Source: Basidiobolus meristosporus CBS 931.73
Taxonomy: Eukaryota > Basidiobolomycota > Basidiobolomycetes > Basidiobolales > Basidiobolaceae
Length of the DNA stretch: 64,000 nucleotides
Assembly (NCBI GenBank): GCA_002104905.1
Contig: MCFE01000310.1
Span: 1 to 64,000 of the forward strand
Reading direction: 5' to 3'
The translations under genes and the position numbers were made by a program. The notes below the pieces were generated by a model. That model had not been told where the DNA came from and did no database searches. It worked only from the letters and a program-made list of their open reading frames with translations. Below are positions 1 through 10,824 of this stretch, in pieces; the stretch's first letter is position 1; each line of letters begins with the position of its first letter.

Positions 1-325
1 CAGGAAGATTTTGTTGTTGAACAATGCGCTTATATATCATGCTGTCTATCCACGAAATGTACCAATCCATGTCGTACCAGGTTAAAATTAGAACATCCCA
101 CGGTATAGGTGATTTATTAATGGCGGTTAGCAATATAGGGCCTGAATTTGGTATGGAAGCAAATCTTGGCCTCTTCACATATCTATTAGGATAAATTTCC
201 ACTCGATTTGAGAGAATGTAACACTTGAGTAATTACTGCTAAACATCTATTTCAGGCAAATTCGCAACCCATTAATTGTTTCTATGTCGGAATATCCTTT
301 ATTGGAAGTGATCTTCACGGAATGA
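1..325. other. Left-edge noncoding stretch
   Basis: I see no convincing coding exon here. It lies just beyond the stop of the dehydrogenase gene on the minus strand and is AT-rich with no clear repeat. It probably holds that gene's 3' untranslated region and spacer. Confidence 0.5.
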
Positions 326-1756
326 TCACAATTCATTCAGTGCACTTTCTGGTCTTCCATGGGTGTACGTGTGGTTCAGAATATTTAAAACGGTTGCCTG
401 GGAATACAATGATGGTTCACCAATGGTATTCGACTAGCTCACTACGTCAGGAACTTACCTCGAATCTGTGGAAAGTCCCGGTTGTTTGCCAACCAATATG
501 AGGCAACAATGTTACTCGATCACAGGAGAGCAGATAAGGGTCCACCATTGGCTCGTTTTCATAGACATCCAGTCCCGCGGCAAAGATCTTGATTTGGGGT
601 TAGAACTGACATCTCTGAGTTGTATGAACTCCACCACTGACCTTGCCTGACTTCAAACCACTGACCAAAGCGGCTTCCTCAATTATCTTTCCTCGCCCAG
701 TGTTGACGATAACCACATTATCCTTCATTTTCTGTAAGGATTTTTCGTTGATTAGATGGCAATTGTCCTTATTGAGGGGAGCGTTGATGCTGAGGATGTC
801 AATGGTCGCAAGGAATTCATCAAGCGGCAAATATGTTGCTTGGTATAATTCCTCCTCTAATGAGAGTTAGTTCAACTATTTGGGTTCGTGATGAGGACAA
901 TTAGCTATCCAACCAGATTTACTCAAAGGCTGACGGTTATGGTAGAATATTTCCACATCAAATCCGAGGGCACGTCTAGCCACCGACTGGCGAGAGGTAC
1001 ATCAGAACCCCAACTTGTATGCTTGTTCGGAGCAACTCACGTACCTTTCCGATCTTTCCCATGCCCAAAATACCTAACTTCTTTCCCTTCATGTCCATTC
1101 CCATCTGGATGCCATCTCTCCATAGGCCTATTGTAAAGTTAAGAAATGACCAGGAGCAGCTCTAACCTTGGACAAGAGTACCTTTCCGCAATAATTGCTC
1201 GGCTTGATACGTTTGCCTACACGCTGAAAGAATCAGGTGAACGGCTATCTCAGCAGTGGAATCGCATGCTCCACCAGGCACATTGGTGACCCAGATTCCT
1301 AAGCCAAAGGATTAGTTCAAGATCCGGATTTATTGTTAACTGGCCATACCTCTGCTTGTGGCTTCTTCCAGATCAACATTATCGTACCCAGCTGCACCAA
1401 TGGCGATCAGCTTTAGGCTGTCAGGCAACAGAGAAAAGATCTCATGGTCGAATCTTTCGATCTATGGTTTGAAGAGGGTCAGATTGAACAACAAGATGCG
1501 TAAACCATCACCATACTATTTCGAATTCTATGAACAGAATGGCGAATAGATCATCGTAGTAGCCTTCTTTGAGATTCTTTATAAACATCTCTCTGTTTGG
1601 TTCGGTATGGAACTGCCGTAGATAATGAGTTAGTAAAGAAATGGAGAAGATCAGCAGTATACTTACTTTGAAATTAAATTCCGATGACAACTCTTCGTAT
1701 AACTCACTGGCATGCTCCAGGGTACCCGAAACGAGAACTGTAGGCTTGATGGTCAT
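326..1756 (-). CDS. D-2-hydroxyacid dehydrogenase (glyoxylate/hydroxypyruvate reductase-like), about eight exons
   Basis: NAD(P)-dependent oxidoreductase of the D-isomer-specific 2-hydroxyacid dehydrogenase family, which reduces 2-keto acids such as glyoxylate. The protein starts MTIKPTVLVSG. Spliced exons then give GAAGYDNVDLEEATSRG, the nucleotide-binding loop LGILGMGKIGK, a stretch VNTGRG with the substrate-binding Arg, DVYENEP with the catalytic-loop Glu, and LLPHIGW with the catalytic His. All three family catalytic residues are therefore present. The frame is broken by several short introns; one around 600-650 separates the SGKVSGG-type end of an exon from AGLDVYENEP. The last exon ends at a TGA (326-328). 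It is closest in feel to fungal Gor1-type reductases; the exact substrate cannot be told. It is divergent from the aminotransferase gene. Confidence 0.85.
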
Positions 1757-2257
1757 GGTTGGTATGATGACCGTTTTACAACAGCAGAGCGGTATTTAAA
1801 TTTCGTTCTCATGGTAAGCTTCGCCGGACCAATATATACAAAGAGTAGAGCAACCCGGGATAGGTCAAGAATCTTCTGAAACCAATGAGCGTGTAACAAC
1901 AACATTGTCGATCATATCCTCTATGGGGTAAATAACGTTACAGATGGTTACGGTAATAAGCGGTATCTTACTGTGTTGTAGTACCAACTTTGCCACCAAT
2001 TTTGGGGGAATGTTTCCCGATTCTTAATGCAGTGGCAGAATTGATGAAGGTGGTCATGATGGGTACTGTGTGCAACAGGTACAAGCTCTCCATTCCGAAC
2101 AACCATTTTCCATTGGGTGCACCGGGCATCCCATTCGGCTGCTACTATTTGTCCGTAGTTTGGAGGCCCGAACTTGATACCAAACTGGAAGGCTTCTAGA
2201 TAGATATAAGAAGGAAGGATTTTCTATCAACACCAACCATCAAAGCTTCCAAGTAAA
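1757..2257. other. Divergent-promoter spacer with unexplained minus-strand open stretches
   Basis: This 500-bp spacer separates two divergent genes and should hold both promoters. On the minus strand, 2236-1857 reads open over short lengths. A plausible GTACCT...TTAAG intron (about 58 nt) and a GTAAG...CATAG intron (about 55 nt) can be drawn. One stretch (YLEAFQFGIKFG...AAEWDA...WKMVVRNGE) faintly resembles the middle of flavin monooxygenases. No start codon or full domain fits, so it may be a gene relic or chance. Confidence 0.25.
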
Positions 2258-3932
2258 ATGACTGTTGAAGAACCCACTTCATTGATTGAGGTCAACTCCT
2301 TTGTCGCAAATCTCCCGGTTACAGATGGTTCGTCGCAAAGCAATATCACCGGGTGCCCGAAAACTAATCCTTGCTCTCTAATAGTCAGATCTTTATTCAA
2401 CCAAGCTACAATTCAGTACCAATCCAGTAACCTTGGCCATGGATTCATGAAGTAAGCGGCATCCGTGAAGTGCTGAATACCTTGGTTCTAACGAAGCATA
2501 CAGTTTTCCAGTTCCCGAGTTCATAAAGGAAGCTGCAGCCGGCATCATCCAAGCTGATGAGTTCAACCAGTATGCCCCTCCCCGTGGAGTGCCAAGGCTT
2601 CGCCGGGTACACTTTTCACAACTCCCATTGGGTTTTCACACCAGACCCTAACTGTTTCCTAGGCACTTGCAAAGGATTATTCACCAAAGATTGGACGGGA
2701 GCTTGATCCCGAGAAAGAGATCATCATCACGGCAGGAGCCAACGAAGGCTTACTCAGTATTATGCACTCATTTTGCAAGCCAGGTAATAAGTAACACCTT
2801 GTTGCACTTTCGGGGATTTCCCGGCTAAACAGCTTTGCAGGCGATGAGGTGATCATGTTCGAGCCATATTTCGATGCCTATGTGGTAAGATCTTTGTCGA
2901 CGCCATCCATAAGTGGTTTCTAACAGTCGTCTTTAGTCTCATATCAAAATGCTCAATGCAACCCCTGTCTACTGCCCATTACGCATCAACCCCAGCACCG
3001 ACTGTAGCAAGCCATACTCGTCATCTGATTACTACATTGATATTTCTGAACTGCGTTCCAAAGTATCTCCAAGAACCAAGATGATGATCCTCAATTCACC
3101 GCATAATCCGTTTGGGAAGATATTTAGCAGAGAGGAGCTCCGGGAGATCGGCCAAGTAGCCATTGAGAACAACATTCTCATCGTTAGTGATGAGGTGGTA
3201 AGTGTGGATAAATCCAGCCCATCATCTGGCAACACCGGTTTAATCCGCATATAGTATGACAGGGTCGTTTTCTCGCCCAACCAGCTGGTGCGAGTGAACT
3301 CTATCCCTGAACTGTGGGATCGTACTATAACTGTTTACAGCGGAGGAAAGAGCTTCGGGATCACTGGATGGCGTATCGGGTGGGTGGTTGGACCACAGAA
3401 ATTAATGCGATACGTTACTGGGGCACATGCTGAAATGGTGTACTGTGCCAACGCCCCCCTACAGGTAGGCATTACTGCAGGTCATAACGGGTCTTTCATT
3501 CCACTTATTTCCCACGATTAGGAAGCAGTTGGGCTTGCCTTTGAGCAAGCGGAATCCAACGGATTCTTCACTAAGCAGCTGGCAAAGTACACCCGTCTCT
3601 GCCACAAACTCATGGATGCCTTCGATAGAGTTGGCTTGCCATACGTCATTCCGCAAGGGGGTATTTTCTTGCTAGTGGATACCTCCAAGGTGCGTATCCC
3701 AGCCCACTTGGAGTTCCCTGAAGAAATTGCATCCCGGGGTGAAACGTACAAGATGTGCTACTTCATCACACGAGATATTGGGGTCACCGCTATACCCGCA
3801 ACTGAATTCTATTCCTCTAAGCATGCCTACCTGGCACAGAACATCCTTCGCTTTGCATTCTGCAAGACCGATGACATCATCGATGAGGCAGCCGAACGTC
3901 TCCAAAAACTCACCCAGTACATAATGGACTAG
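2258..3932 (+). CDS. Kynurenine aminotransferase-like (BNA3 type) class I/II aminotransferase, seven exons
   Basis: PLP-dependent aminotransferase of fold type I, most like fungal Bna3/mammalian kynurenine aminotransferase (kynurenine to kynurenic acid; family members also act as glutamine or cysteine-conjugate transaminases). Spliced exons give the family order: NLGHGFMNF near the N-terminus, QYAPPRGVPRLR, ITAGANEG, NSPHNPFGK, SDEVYDR, then SGGKSFGITGWRIGW with the PLP-binding Lys, and a C-terminal ILRFAFCK containing the carboxylate-binding Arg. Six short introns follow GT...AG rules, for example GTACAC...CCTAG after the RGVPRLRR exon. The stop is TAG at 3930-3932. No mitochondrial presequence is obvious. 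The exact acceptor substrate is inferred from family only. Confidence 0.88.
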
Positions 3933-4293
3933 ATCCATCGATGTATGACAAGATAATGAACTAAAATCACCATTGTATGACAAGATCGCATAAATCTCAA
4001 TAAATATCAGTAATCCTAACTTGGCACTTTACTCCCACGGTAACACAGTATTCACAACAATCAGTTAAGCTTAGTTTATTGAGGAAATCATAGCTATTTA
4101 TCATGTTGGTAGTGTTGTGGAACAGTAGACCAGTGATCCATCGAGGCAAATTTTATTAGCGACTGTAAAGGTGCAGGATTCAGACAGAATGATAGCAGCG
4201 GCGATGGTGTAGGATTAAGCCAAAATAATAGCAGTTGTGACAGTGTAGGATCACGCCATAATTAAGGTTTCATTTTGTTTTATTCACCGGACA
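3933..4293. other. Convergent intergenic region
   Basis: Spacer between two genes whose 3' ends face each other. It contains a short 36-bp-period repeat (listed separately) and otherwise AT-rich sequence with no coding signal. Confidence 0.6.
4170..4266. repeat. 36-bp tandem repeat, about 2.7 imperfect copies
   Basis: Units begin at 4170, 4206 and 4242, each with GTG(C/T)AGGAT near the start and (T/G)ATAGCAG in the middle. Copies differ at many positions, so the array is old. The period is exactly 36 bp, the same as at two other unrelated arrays in this window. Confidence 0.7.
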
Positions 4294-5823
4294 TTAGTTG
4301 GCCATATTGACTTTAGATACATTCTCATGTCGTGGGATAAATTTGGCATCGTAAGGCAATGGACTGAAACTCTTGGTAAAGCGAACAGTCTCGACATCGA
4401 TGATATGCCCTGGTTCGTGGGGTTCGATTCGGAATGCCCACAAAAGTCTAGAGATGACACAGAACAGTTCACGCTCCGCCAAGAAGATTCCTGGGCATCC
4501 ACGGCGACCAATACCAAAGGCGAAATGATCCCGCTTATGGATGTCGCCGATGTGAGCAAGGTTCGCGGCCGACTCCTCAACGCCGAGATAACGATCAGGG
4601 TTGAATTGATGAGGATCCTTGTGTCGCTTAGGATCAAAGTCAATGGTATACGAGTTCAGCAACATGATAGTGTTTTTAGGAATGAAGTAGCCCTTGTAGG
4701 TATCATCATTGGAGGTAGCATGGGCAATTCCTAGGAAGGACTTTGGACGATAACGCATGGTCTCCTTGATGACGGCGCGGAGGTAAGGCATCTTGCTCTC
4801 GTCACTTGGAAGAGGAACACGATCACGACCGACTACTTGGTCCATCTCCTCATGAATTCTCTCCTGAATTCCAGGATGATTGGCCATTAATGCGGTGAAC
4901 CACATAAGCATAATTGATGGACCATCTGAGCCGGCAATCATCATAGCAGCACACAGATTCACGATATCAAGCTCTTCCAAATCGTACTCGCCCTGGTTCT
5001 CCAGGATATGCTTTGCAAAGCAAGGAATTGCCACTCCTTGCTCTATCTCTTCCTTCAACTGATTCAAGAACTTAAGGGCAAGTCCCTCTCTGCGATCGCG
5101 GAGTGCTGTGGCCTTTGCGCGTAGACTGGTAGGAAGCCATCTCAGGATGGGGAATAGATCTAACATTCTGGATGCCTTATCAACGGAAGTGATGCCGAAC
5201 ATCTCGTCGTTAACGTACTTCAATTCCTCAATCACAGGATCGTTGACATCTTTAACGCGATAGCCGAAAGACATGGTCAAGATGGTGTTGAAAGAGAATC
5301 TGACCAGACTAGTGGCAGGGTCAAACGATTTTGCGCCGGATTCACCTTGCTCAAGCAAGCTTTGTACCAAATCCCTAGACTCCTTTTCGATGATTGGCTG
5401 GTATGACTCGACAACATATGGGTGAAGGGTGCTATGGACAAGCTTACGGAGAAGTCTCCAATAGTCACCGTAAGGGGCCATGGTAATGGAGCGACCACCA
5501 CGAGCAATAATCTCGGTAGCAAGATAACCTTGGCTACGGGAATTATAATTACGCCCACGGATAATAAAGAGATCCCTGGCAATGTCAATGTCGTTGACAA
5601 CGACAATCAGCTGAGAACCAACGCGGACGGATATCAAAGGCCCGTATTTTTTGCTCCACTTTGTAAAAGTCTCGTAAGGCAAGTTTCCGACATCCAAGAG
5701 ACTGCCGATGATCGGCCAACCACGGGGCCCTGGGGGAAGAGGGCCAGGATAGCGACGACTATGGTAGATACCAAGGCCAATTAAAATTAGACCTAGTATC
5801 ACGGCGATGGTGTTATACTCCAT
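4294..5823 (-). CDS. Cytochrome P450 monooxygenase, single exon, 509 aa
   Basis: Membrane-anchored P450. An N-terminal hydrophobic helix (residues about 5-20) is followed by the proline-rich hinge PGPLPPGPRGWP. The K-helix ExxR is present (ETMRYRP), as are the meander/PERF-like NPDRY and a full heme-binding loop FGIGRRGCPG with the thiolate Cys, so heme binding should be intact. The I-helix reads AGSDGPS instead of the usual (A/G)Gx(D/E)T(T/S): the acid is kept but the oxygen-activating Thr is Gly. It resembles the fungal O-methylsterigmatocystin-oxidoreductase-like group, but the substrate is unknown. No introns; a TATA box lies about 31-41 nt upstream of the ATG. Confidence 0.93.
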   Translation of the reverse strand: MEYNTIAVILGLILIGLGIYHSRRYPGPLPPGPRGWPIIGSLLDVGNLPYETFTKWSKKYGPLISVRVGSQLIVVVNDIDIARDLFIIRGRNYNSRSQGYLATEIIARGGRSITMAPYGDYWRLLRKLVHSTLHPYVVESYQPIIEKESRDLVQSLLEQGESGAKSFDPATSLVRFSFNTILTMSFGYRVKDVNDPVIEELKYVNDEMFGITSVDKASRMLDLFPILRWLPTSLRAKATALRDRREGLALKFLNQLKEEIEQGVAIPCFAKHILENQGEYDLEELDIVNLCAAMMIAGSDGPSIMLMWFTALMANHPGIQERIHEEMDQVVGRDRVPLPSDESKMPYLRAVIKETMRYRPKSFLGIAHATSNDDTYKGYFIPKNTIMLLNSYTIDFDPKRHKDPHQFNPDRYLGVEESAANLAHIGDIHKRDHFAFGIGRRGCPGIFLAERELFCVISRLLWAFRIEPHEPGHIIDVETVRFTKSFSPLPYDAKFIPRHENVSKVNMAN

Positions 5824-5853
5824 TGTGTGTGAGGATTGGACTCGTAGATTTGT

Positions 5854-5864
5854 CTATTTATATA
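5854..5864 (-). promoter_or_regulatory. TATA box of the P450 gene
   Basis: On the minus strand the sequence TATATAAATAG lies about 31-41 nt upstream of the P450 start codon. That spacing would leave only a very short 5' leader. Confidence 0.5.
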
Positions 5865-6655
5865 GAAATCTATGGACCGGCCTTCATCTAACCATAAAGC
5901 CCGTATCAACCAGGGCCCCATACAGAAAGTTACACCACCGCTTACTTTTGTCTAACAGGAAATTTCCACCAGTCGGCCACCTCGCTTTGCCTGGAAATAT
6001 GAAACTTCTCGACGACAGCAAATAGGCGGCGTGATTCTTCCGTTTGAGCACCCACATAATTGCTAAACCAGGCAAGGATCGTTCATCACCATATTAGTAT
6101 CACTTACCCATGATGGGTAAATACCCTCGCCGGGAGAAATGTAAGTTACCGCATCGTACATCCTACCCGTCCAGGAGATATGCATGATTGGATTCGGAGA
6201 TGACAAAAATCAGCACAGGAGAACGTTGTTACTCAAATTATTCATATTGGCTCGAACCTGACACTCTGGGGATGGTTCTTACGCCTGTGTCCAGGGACTT
6301 GAGTGTTCACAGGATGATCTTCCCTTTTTTTGGGTTCCGAAGAAGCCGGCAACATTTTAGGTGCCCAAGGTACATGAGTAACTTTCTTTGGAATGCTTTG
6401 ACCCTGTAGAATCGTAAACGGAGTAATACAATGCTATTGCACGACATCCACACCAAGCTATTTTCAACAACGGAGAGATACTTGTACAAATCAGTTATGA
6501 TACGAGGCGCAGATGGGAGATAATTGGTGATTCTTGAAAAGCTCTCACCGAACTCTTCTCATGGAAACTAATAAATAGCGCAAAACGAGTGCATCTCAAC
6601 TCATCGGCAATAGATCTTCCGTTTTCAAGAACTTTAACCTGGCCAGCGCATCAAG
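5865..6655. other. Divergent intergenic region
   Basis: About 0.8 kb between the P450 (-) and DHTKD1-like (+) genes, so both promoters lie here. Short open stretches on both strands lack family similarity or splice logic. I see no repeat or RNA gene. Confidence 0.55.
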
Positions 6656-9636
6656 ATGACTGTATCCTATCCTGTTGAATCCACCTTCTACGGCCCTCGC
6701 AGCCTCAAGAAAGCTCCAGTGTCAGAATGTTGGTACCTTCTCTGGCCTCAAGCTCCGGCCTCCCAAAGCTAACGCATCTTTTCCAACTTAGACTCTGCCG
6801 CTGAAATCGAAAATCGTATTGAGAACAGCAACCTCGTTCGCCTTGTGGAAGCCTATCGCACATTTGGCCATCGTGGAGCTAAGATCGATCCTCTGGGCCT
6901 CTGGATTCGCGAGTGAGTGATCTATAGCACAGTGAATGCATAGTAGAACCTACCAACTAAACTACGTCCTAGCCGCGATGCATCCCTCAATCCAGGATTA
7001 TATGGATTAACCGATATGGATCAAATTTTTAACCTGGAAGGTACATGCACCATCCTCATGAGAAAGTGAAACAGTGACTAACGCTGCTGCCAACCTAGGG
7101 ATCGTCAAGTTGAGCGGACTCAAAAAAGCCACCCTATCTCAGATCATTGATCACTTGGAGAAGACCTACTGCGGCCACCTGGCCTTTGAATTCATGCACA
7201 TTGCGGTAAGATTACCTACGCCAACCAACCACCACCTGGTATTGTACTAATCCTGCTCAGGATGACAATGTTCGCAGGTGGTTTGCCGACAAGGCCGAGA
7301 CCTACCTGGCCACCACCTTCAGCACACAGGAGAAGGAGAAGTTCCTGGAGCTTATCACCAAATCTGAAACGTTTGATCACTTCATGCTTCGTGAGTGCGG
7401 TCGCTTAAAGCAATTCAGTATTGAGGGTACCGAGAGTGCCCTGATCGCCCTCCAACAGGTTTTGGAGCATGCCAGCAAGAATGGAGTTCTGGATGTGGTC
7501 ATGTGCTTAACCCATCGCTGCCGTATGCAAATTATGATGGAGATCCTCGGCGTTCCACAAGCCTATTTATTCAGAAAATTCCAAGGTCTCTCGGAATTCC
7601 CTGATGACATTCCATCCCACATCATTGGTGATCTTGTATACAATGCTCAAGCATCCATCGATCTGAATTTGGGTGGGGAGAACCCATTGCATGTATCTGT
7701 GGTCCCCAATCCATGCCATCTGGAACTTGTCAACCCGGTGGCCCTGGGAAAGGTCCGTGCTAAGCAGGCTGACTACCTTTCTCGGGAAACTGAGGATTAC
7801 AAGGTGGAAGACATGGTAATGAGCGTCCAGATGCATGGAGACGGCGCTTTCACTGGCCAAGGTGTAGTGACTGAGACTTTGGGGCTTACCAACCTCCCTC
7901 ATTTCACCACTGGAGGCAGCATCCATATAGTTTTGAACAACCAGATTGGTGTTTCCACTGATCCCATCAATGGTCGTTCTACCATGTACTCTTCCGACAT
8001 TGGTAAGATGGTGGAAACCCCAGCGATCCATGTGAACGGTGACCACCCCGAATTGGCTGCTATCGCCGGAAGAATTGCTGTCGATTATCGCAAGACGTTC
8101 GGCAAGGACATTATCATTGACATGATTACTTATCGTCGCCGCGGCCACAACGAGACTGAGGATCCATACTACACTCAGCCGGTGATGTACAAGGAGATCG
8201 AAACCCACGACGGTCTTCCAGTTGTGTACTCCAAGCAGTTGCTTGAGGAAGGAGCCGTCGATTCTATGAACTTGATCGAGGAAACCAAGAAAACCCACGA
8301 CAAGTATTTAACTGAATGCTTCCAGAACGCCTCCAAATTCAAGGTGGAGCCATCTCATCTTCTTGGAAAATGGAAGTCCATGGTTATTCCCGAGGAAACC
8401 ATCAGTAAAATGGACACTGGCGTTGATTTGGAAATTCTCCATAAAGTCGGACTCCAATCGGTCACTGTTCCTGAAAGCATAGAGGTCAACGCCAAGGTCA
8501 ATGAGGTGAACATTCAGCCCCGTTTGAAGCAGTTACAGCAAAGAGACAACATTGGTTACCCAGCAGCCGAGGCAATGGCCCTTGGCTCCCTCCTACTTGA
8601 AGGATACGATGTTCGCATTTGTGGACAGGACGTTGCTCGTGGTGTCTGTATTCCCAGACACACCATGATCACTTGCCAAAAGACTAACACCAAATACGCC
8701 CCATTGAACAAGTTGTCTGACAACCAAGGGCGTTTGGAATTGGTAGATAGTCCTCTTGGCGAATTGGCGGTAATGAGTTTCGAATACGGCATGTCCTTGG
8801 AAACCCCCAATCGCTTGAATATTTGGGAGGCTCAATTGGGCGACTTCTACAATGGAGCTCAGGAAGTCATTGATGGCTTCATCTCTGGCGGAGAAGAGAA
8901 GTGGCTCAGACAGTCAGGATTGGTCCTTGTGTTGCCTCACGGATACGATGGTGCCGGTCCAGAGCACACTTCCTGCCGTATTGAAAGATTCCTTCAGCTT
9001 TCCAGCGATCGCTACGACGTGAATAACCCTGACATTCCTAACAATGTCAACTGGCACGTAGTCAACTGCTCGACCCCCGCACAATACTACCACGTTTTGC
9101 GTCGTCAAATGAAGCGTAATTTCCGCAAACCCCTCATTGTTGCCGGCCCTAAGAAATTGATTCGTCTTCCAAATGCTGTCTCAAGCATGGACGACATGGC
9201 CCCCGGTACATCTTTCCAACCAGTAATTGCCGATGGTGAGGCTGATATCAGCTCAGTCCAAAGAGTTGTATTTGTGTCCGGGAAGTTGTACTACGAATTG
9301 CTTGAGCAAAGAGAGAAGAGAGGTCTTATCAACCAAGTTGCGTTGGTAAGAGTTGAGGAATTCTCACCCTTCCCCAAGAATGACCTTGAGGTTGAGATCC
9401 GCAAGTATGCCACTGCTACTGAATTCGTTTGGTGCCAAGAGGAAACCCAGAATGGCGGTGCCTGGAACCATATGGAGCCTAGATTCAATCAAATCTTGCC
9501 CAACGGACATAGAATCAAGTATGTTGGCCGTGGACCTTGTGCTGCTCCCGCTAATGGTATCTACATGATGCACCTTCGCGAACAAAATCAAATCCATGAG
9601 GATGCTTTCACACTTGCCCCCTCAACTTCTGCTTAG
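6656..9636 (+). CDS. DHTKD1: 2-oxoadipate dehydrogenase E1 (DHTKD1-like)
   Basis: Thiamine-diphosphate E1 component of the 2-oxoglutarate dehydrogenase family, closest to DHTKD1, the 2-oxoadipate dehydrogenase of lysine/tryptophan breakdown in mitochondria. Four short introns interrupt the 5' fifth; the rest is one long exon (from about 7261). Family landmarks: AYRTFGHRGAKIDPLG, EFDHF-like SETFDHFM, FRKFQGLSEFP, PNPCHLE, VHGD-like MHGDGAF, VLNNQIGVST, SSDIGK, GHNETEDP, SGQDV-like CGQDVARG, and the C-terminal transketolase region with FEYGMS and LPHGYDGAGPEHTS. The wording around SSDIGKMVETPAIHVNGD favours DHTKD1 over OGDH. Odd points: THRCRMQ replaces the usual PHRGRLN, and no mitochondrial presequence is visible, so an upstream exon may be missing. 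The first donor appears to be GTTGGT. Confidence 0.9.
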
Positions 9637-10047
9637 TCTGATTACTAGTGATGTTGAAGCCTTGACTGCATTTTGTATTTTTTATCTTCTTTAATTCCTA
9701 TTTCTGCCTACTCATTGATAAATAAAATGAAGGATGCTATCAATATACGATCATAGTTACTTCTGTATGACATTCAATCAACGATCCCTTTTTATAGCAA
9801 AGCCGGGTTTTCTCTGGGCACGCATCTCCAAGATGCCCTAAATGATATTTAGCTATAGTTAAACTATGCCATTTCGATTGATCGTTTGTAATCAGCAGCC
9901 TATCCTTGAGCTAATCGTAAAACCTCCATCCTTTATCTCTGATCCTACTGAATATATGAGTGCACAAACAATTGGGAAGCATGCGAGGATGTCTAATCAT
10001 AACTTTACTTGAGCAGACAGGGACAGTCTATCAGCCTATGTTTCTAA
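9637..10047. other. Convergent intergenic region with poly(A) signal
   Basis: 3' flank of the DHTKD1-like gene. An AATAAA at about 9721 lies about 85 nt after the stop and is a good poly(A) signal. The rest has no coding signal. Confidence 0.55.
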
Positions 10048-10824
10048 CTACAATTTACGCCTTTTCCGTTGCTGGCCCCGCTCGGTAGGCTGATGCTGAT
10101 TCGGTACACGCTTTAATGAATTACCCTGAATAGGTGAGGCAAACCAGTTCCTTATTTTTTGAACAAAGGAGCTGGACTTCCCGCTATCGACAGTGTTTCC
10201 ACAGGAGCTACCTGTACAGAGGAAATTGAAGCAATGGATTTTGCTCTTCTCTTCTTTCGACTGGTAAGCTTCGGGAAAAGTGGTTCTATTTTTCTCTAAA
10301 GGGATATTTTCCTTCTCCGGTGAGGCTTTAAGTAGGGTTCGAGAGGGAGGGCGTCTTGGAGAGTTTTTCGAAGCTCTGCAAGTTGAAGATTTGGGCTGAG
10401 AGGATCTCCTTGAAACTGGTCTAGCACTGGCCTCGTTTTGGTGAAAGTTTGGTAGGAATACGGAGTTATTATGATATGGGAAACACTTCGGTGGCGGTGG
10501 CGCTTGACAGTACCATACGAAATTCGTATCCTTCGATGCTTTACTTTTTTCTTTAATAGGGCGATACGCAGTGGGATTACGATTGGTCTCGCTTTCAAGT
10601 GGCGGGGTAAAAAGGGCTGACGGGTATGGTAATGGAGTATTATGGTCAATGGACTTATTTGGGGATGGTTCGATCGTCTCCTCCTCTTGGAGTTCAGCGG
10701 ACCTTTTCCTAAAAGTATTGAAACTACAAGAGGAATGGCTGGAGACTGAGCCACTCACTGTGCGACCTTTACGAGAGGATTGAGTTGAATATCCAGAGTC
10801 CGAATTGGTAGCGTCCTCATTCAT
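10048..10824 (-). CDS. Disordered Ser/Pro-rich protein with degron-like motifs and basic C-terminus, 258 aa
   Basis: I do not recognise a family. The single-exon ORF encodes a Ser/Pro/Lys-rich, probably disordered protein. Near the N-terminus is DSGYST, which fits the phosphodegron DSGxxS. Around residues 160-175 RTLL (a minimal RxxL D-box) lies a few residues before SPEKENIP, which holds a KEN box. Several SP/TP sites (EPSPNKS, FTPPLES, KNSPRR) suit proline-directed kinases. The extreme C-terminus is basic (QQRKRRKL), a likely nuclear localisation signal. A Cys-bearing patch (FNFLCTGSSCGN) precedes a short conserved-looking IRNWFASP segment. Together these suggest a cell-cycle-regulated nuclear protein turned over by APC/C or SCF. 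This is inference from short motifs. Confidence 0.55.
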   Translation of the reverse strand: MNEDATNSDSGYSTQSSRKGRTVSGSVSSHSSCSFNTFRKRSAELQEEETIEPSPNKSIDHNTPLPYPSALFTPPLESETNRNPTAYRPIKEKSKASKDTNFVWYCQAPPPPKCFPYHNNSVFLPNFHQNEASARPVSRRSSQPKSSTCRASKNSPRRPPSRTLLKASPEKENIPLEKNRTTFPEAYQSKEEKSKIHCFNFLCTGSSCGNTVDSGKSSSFVQKIRNWFASPIQGNSLKRVPNQHQPTERGQQRKRRKL

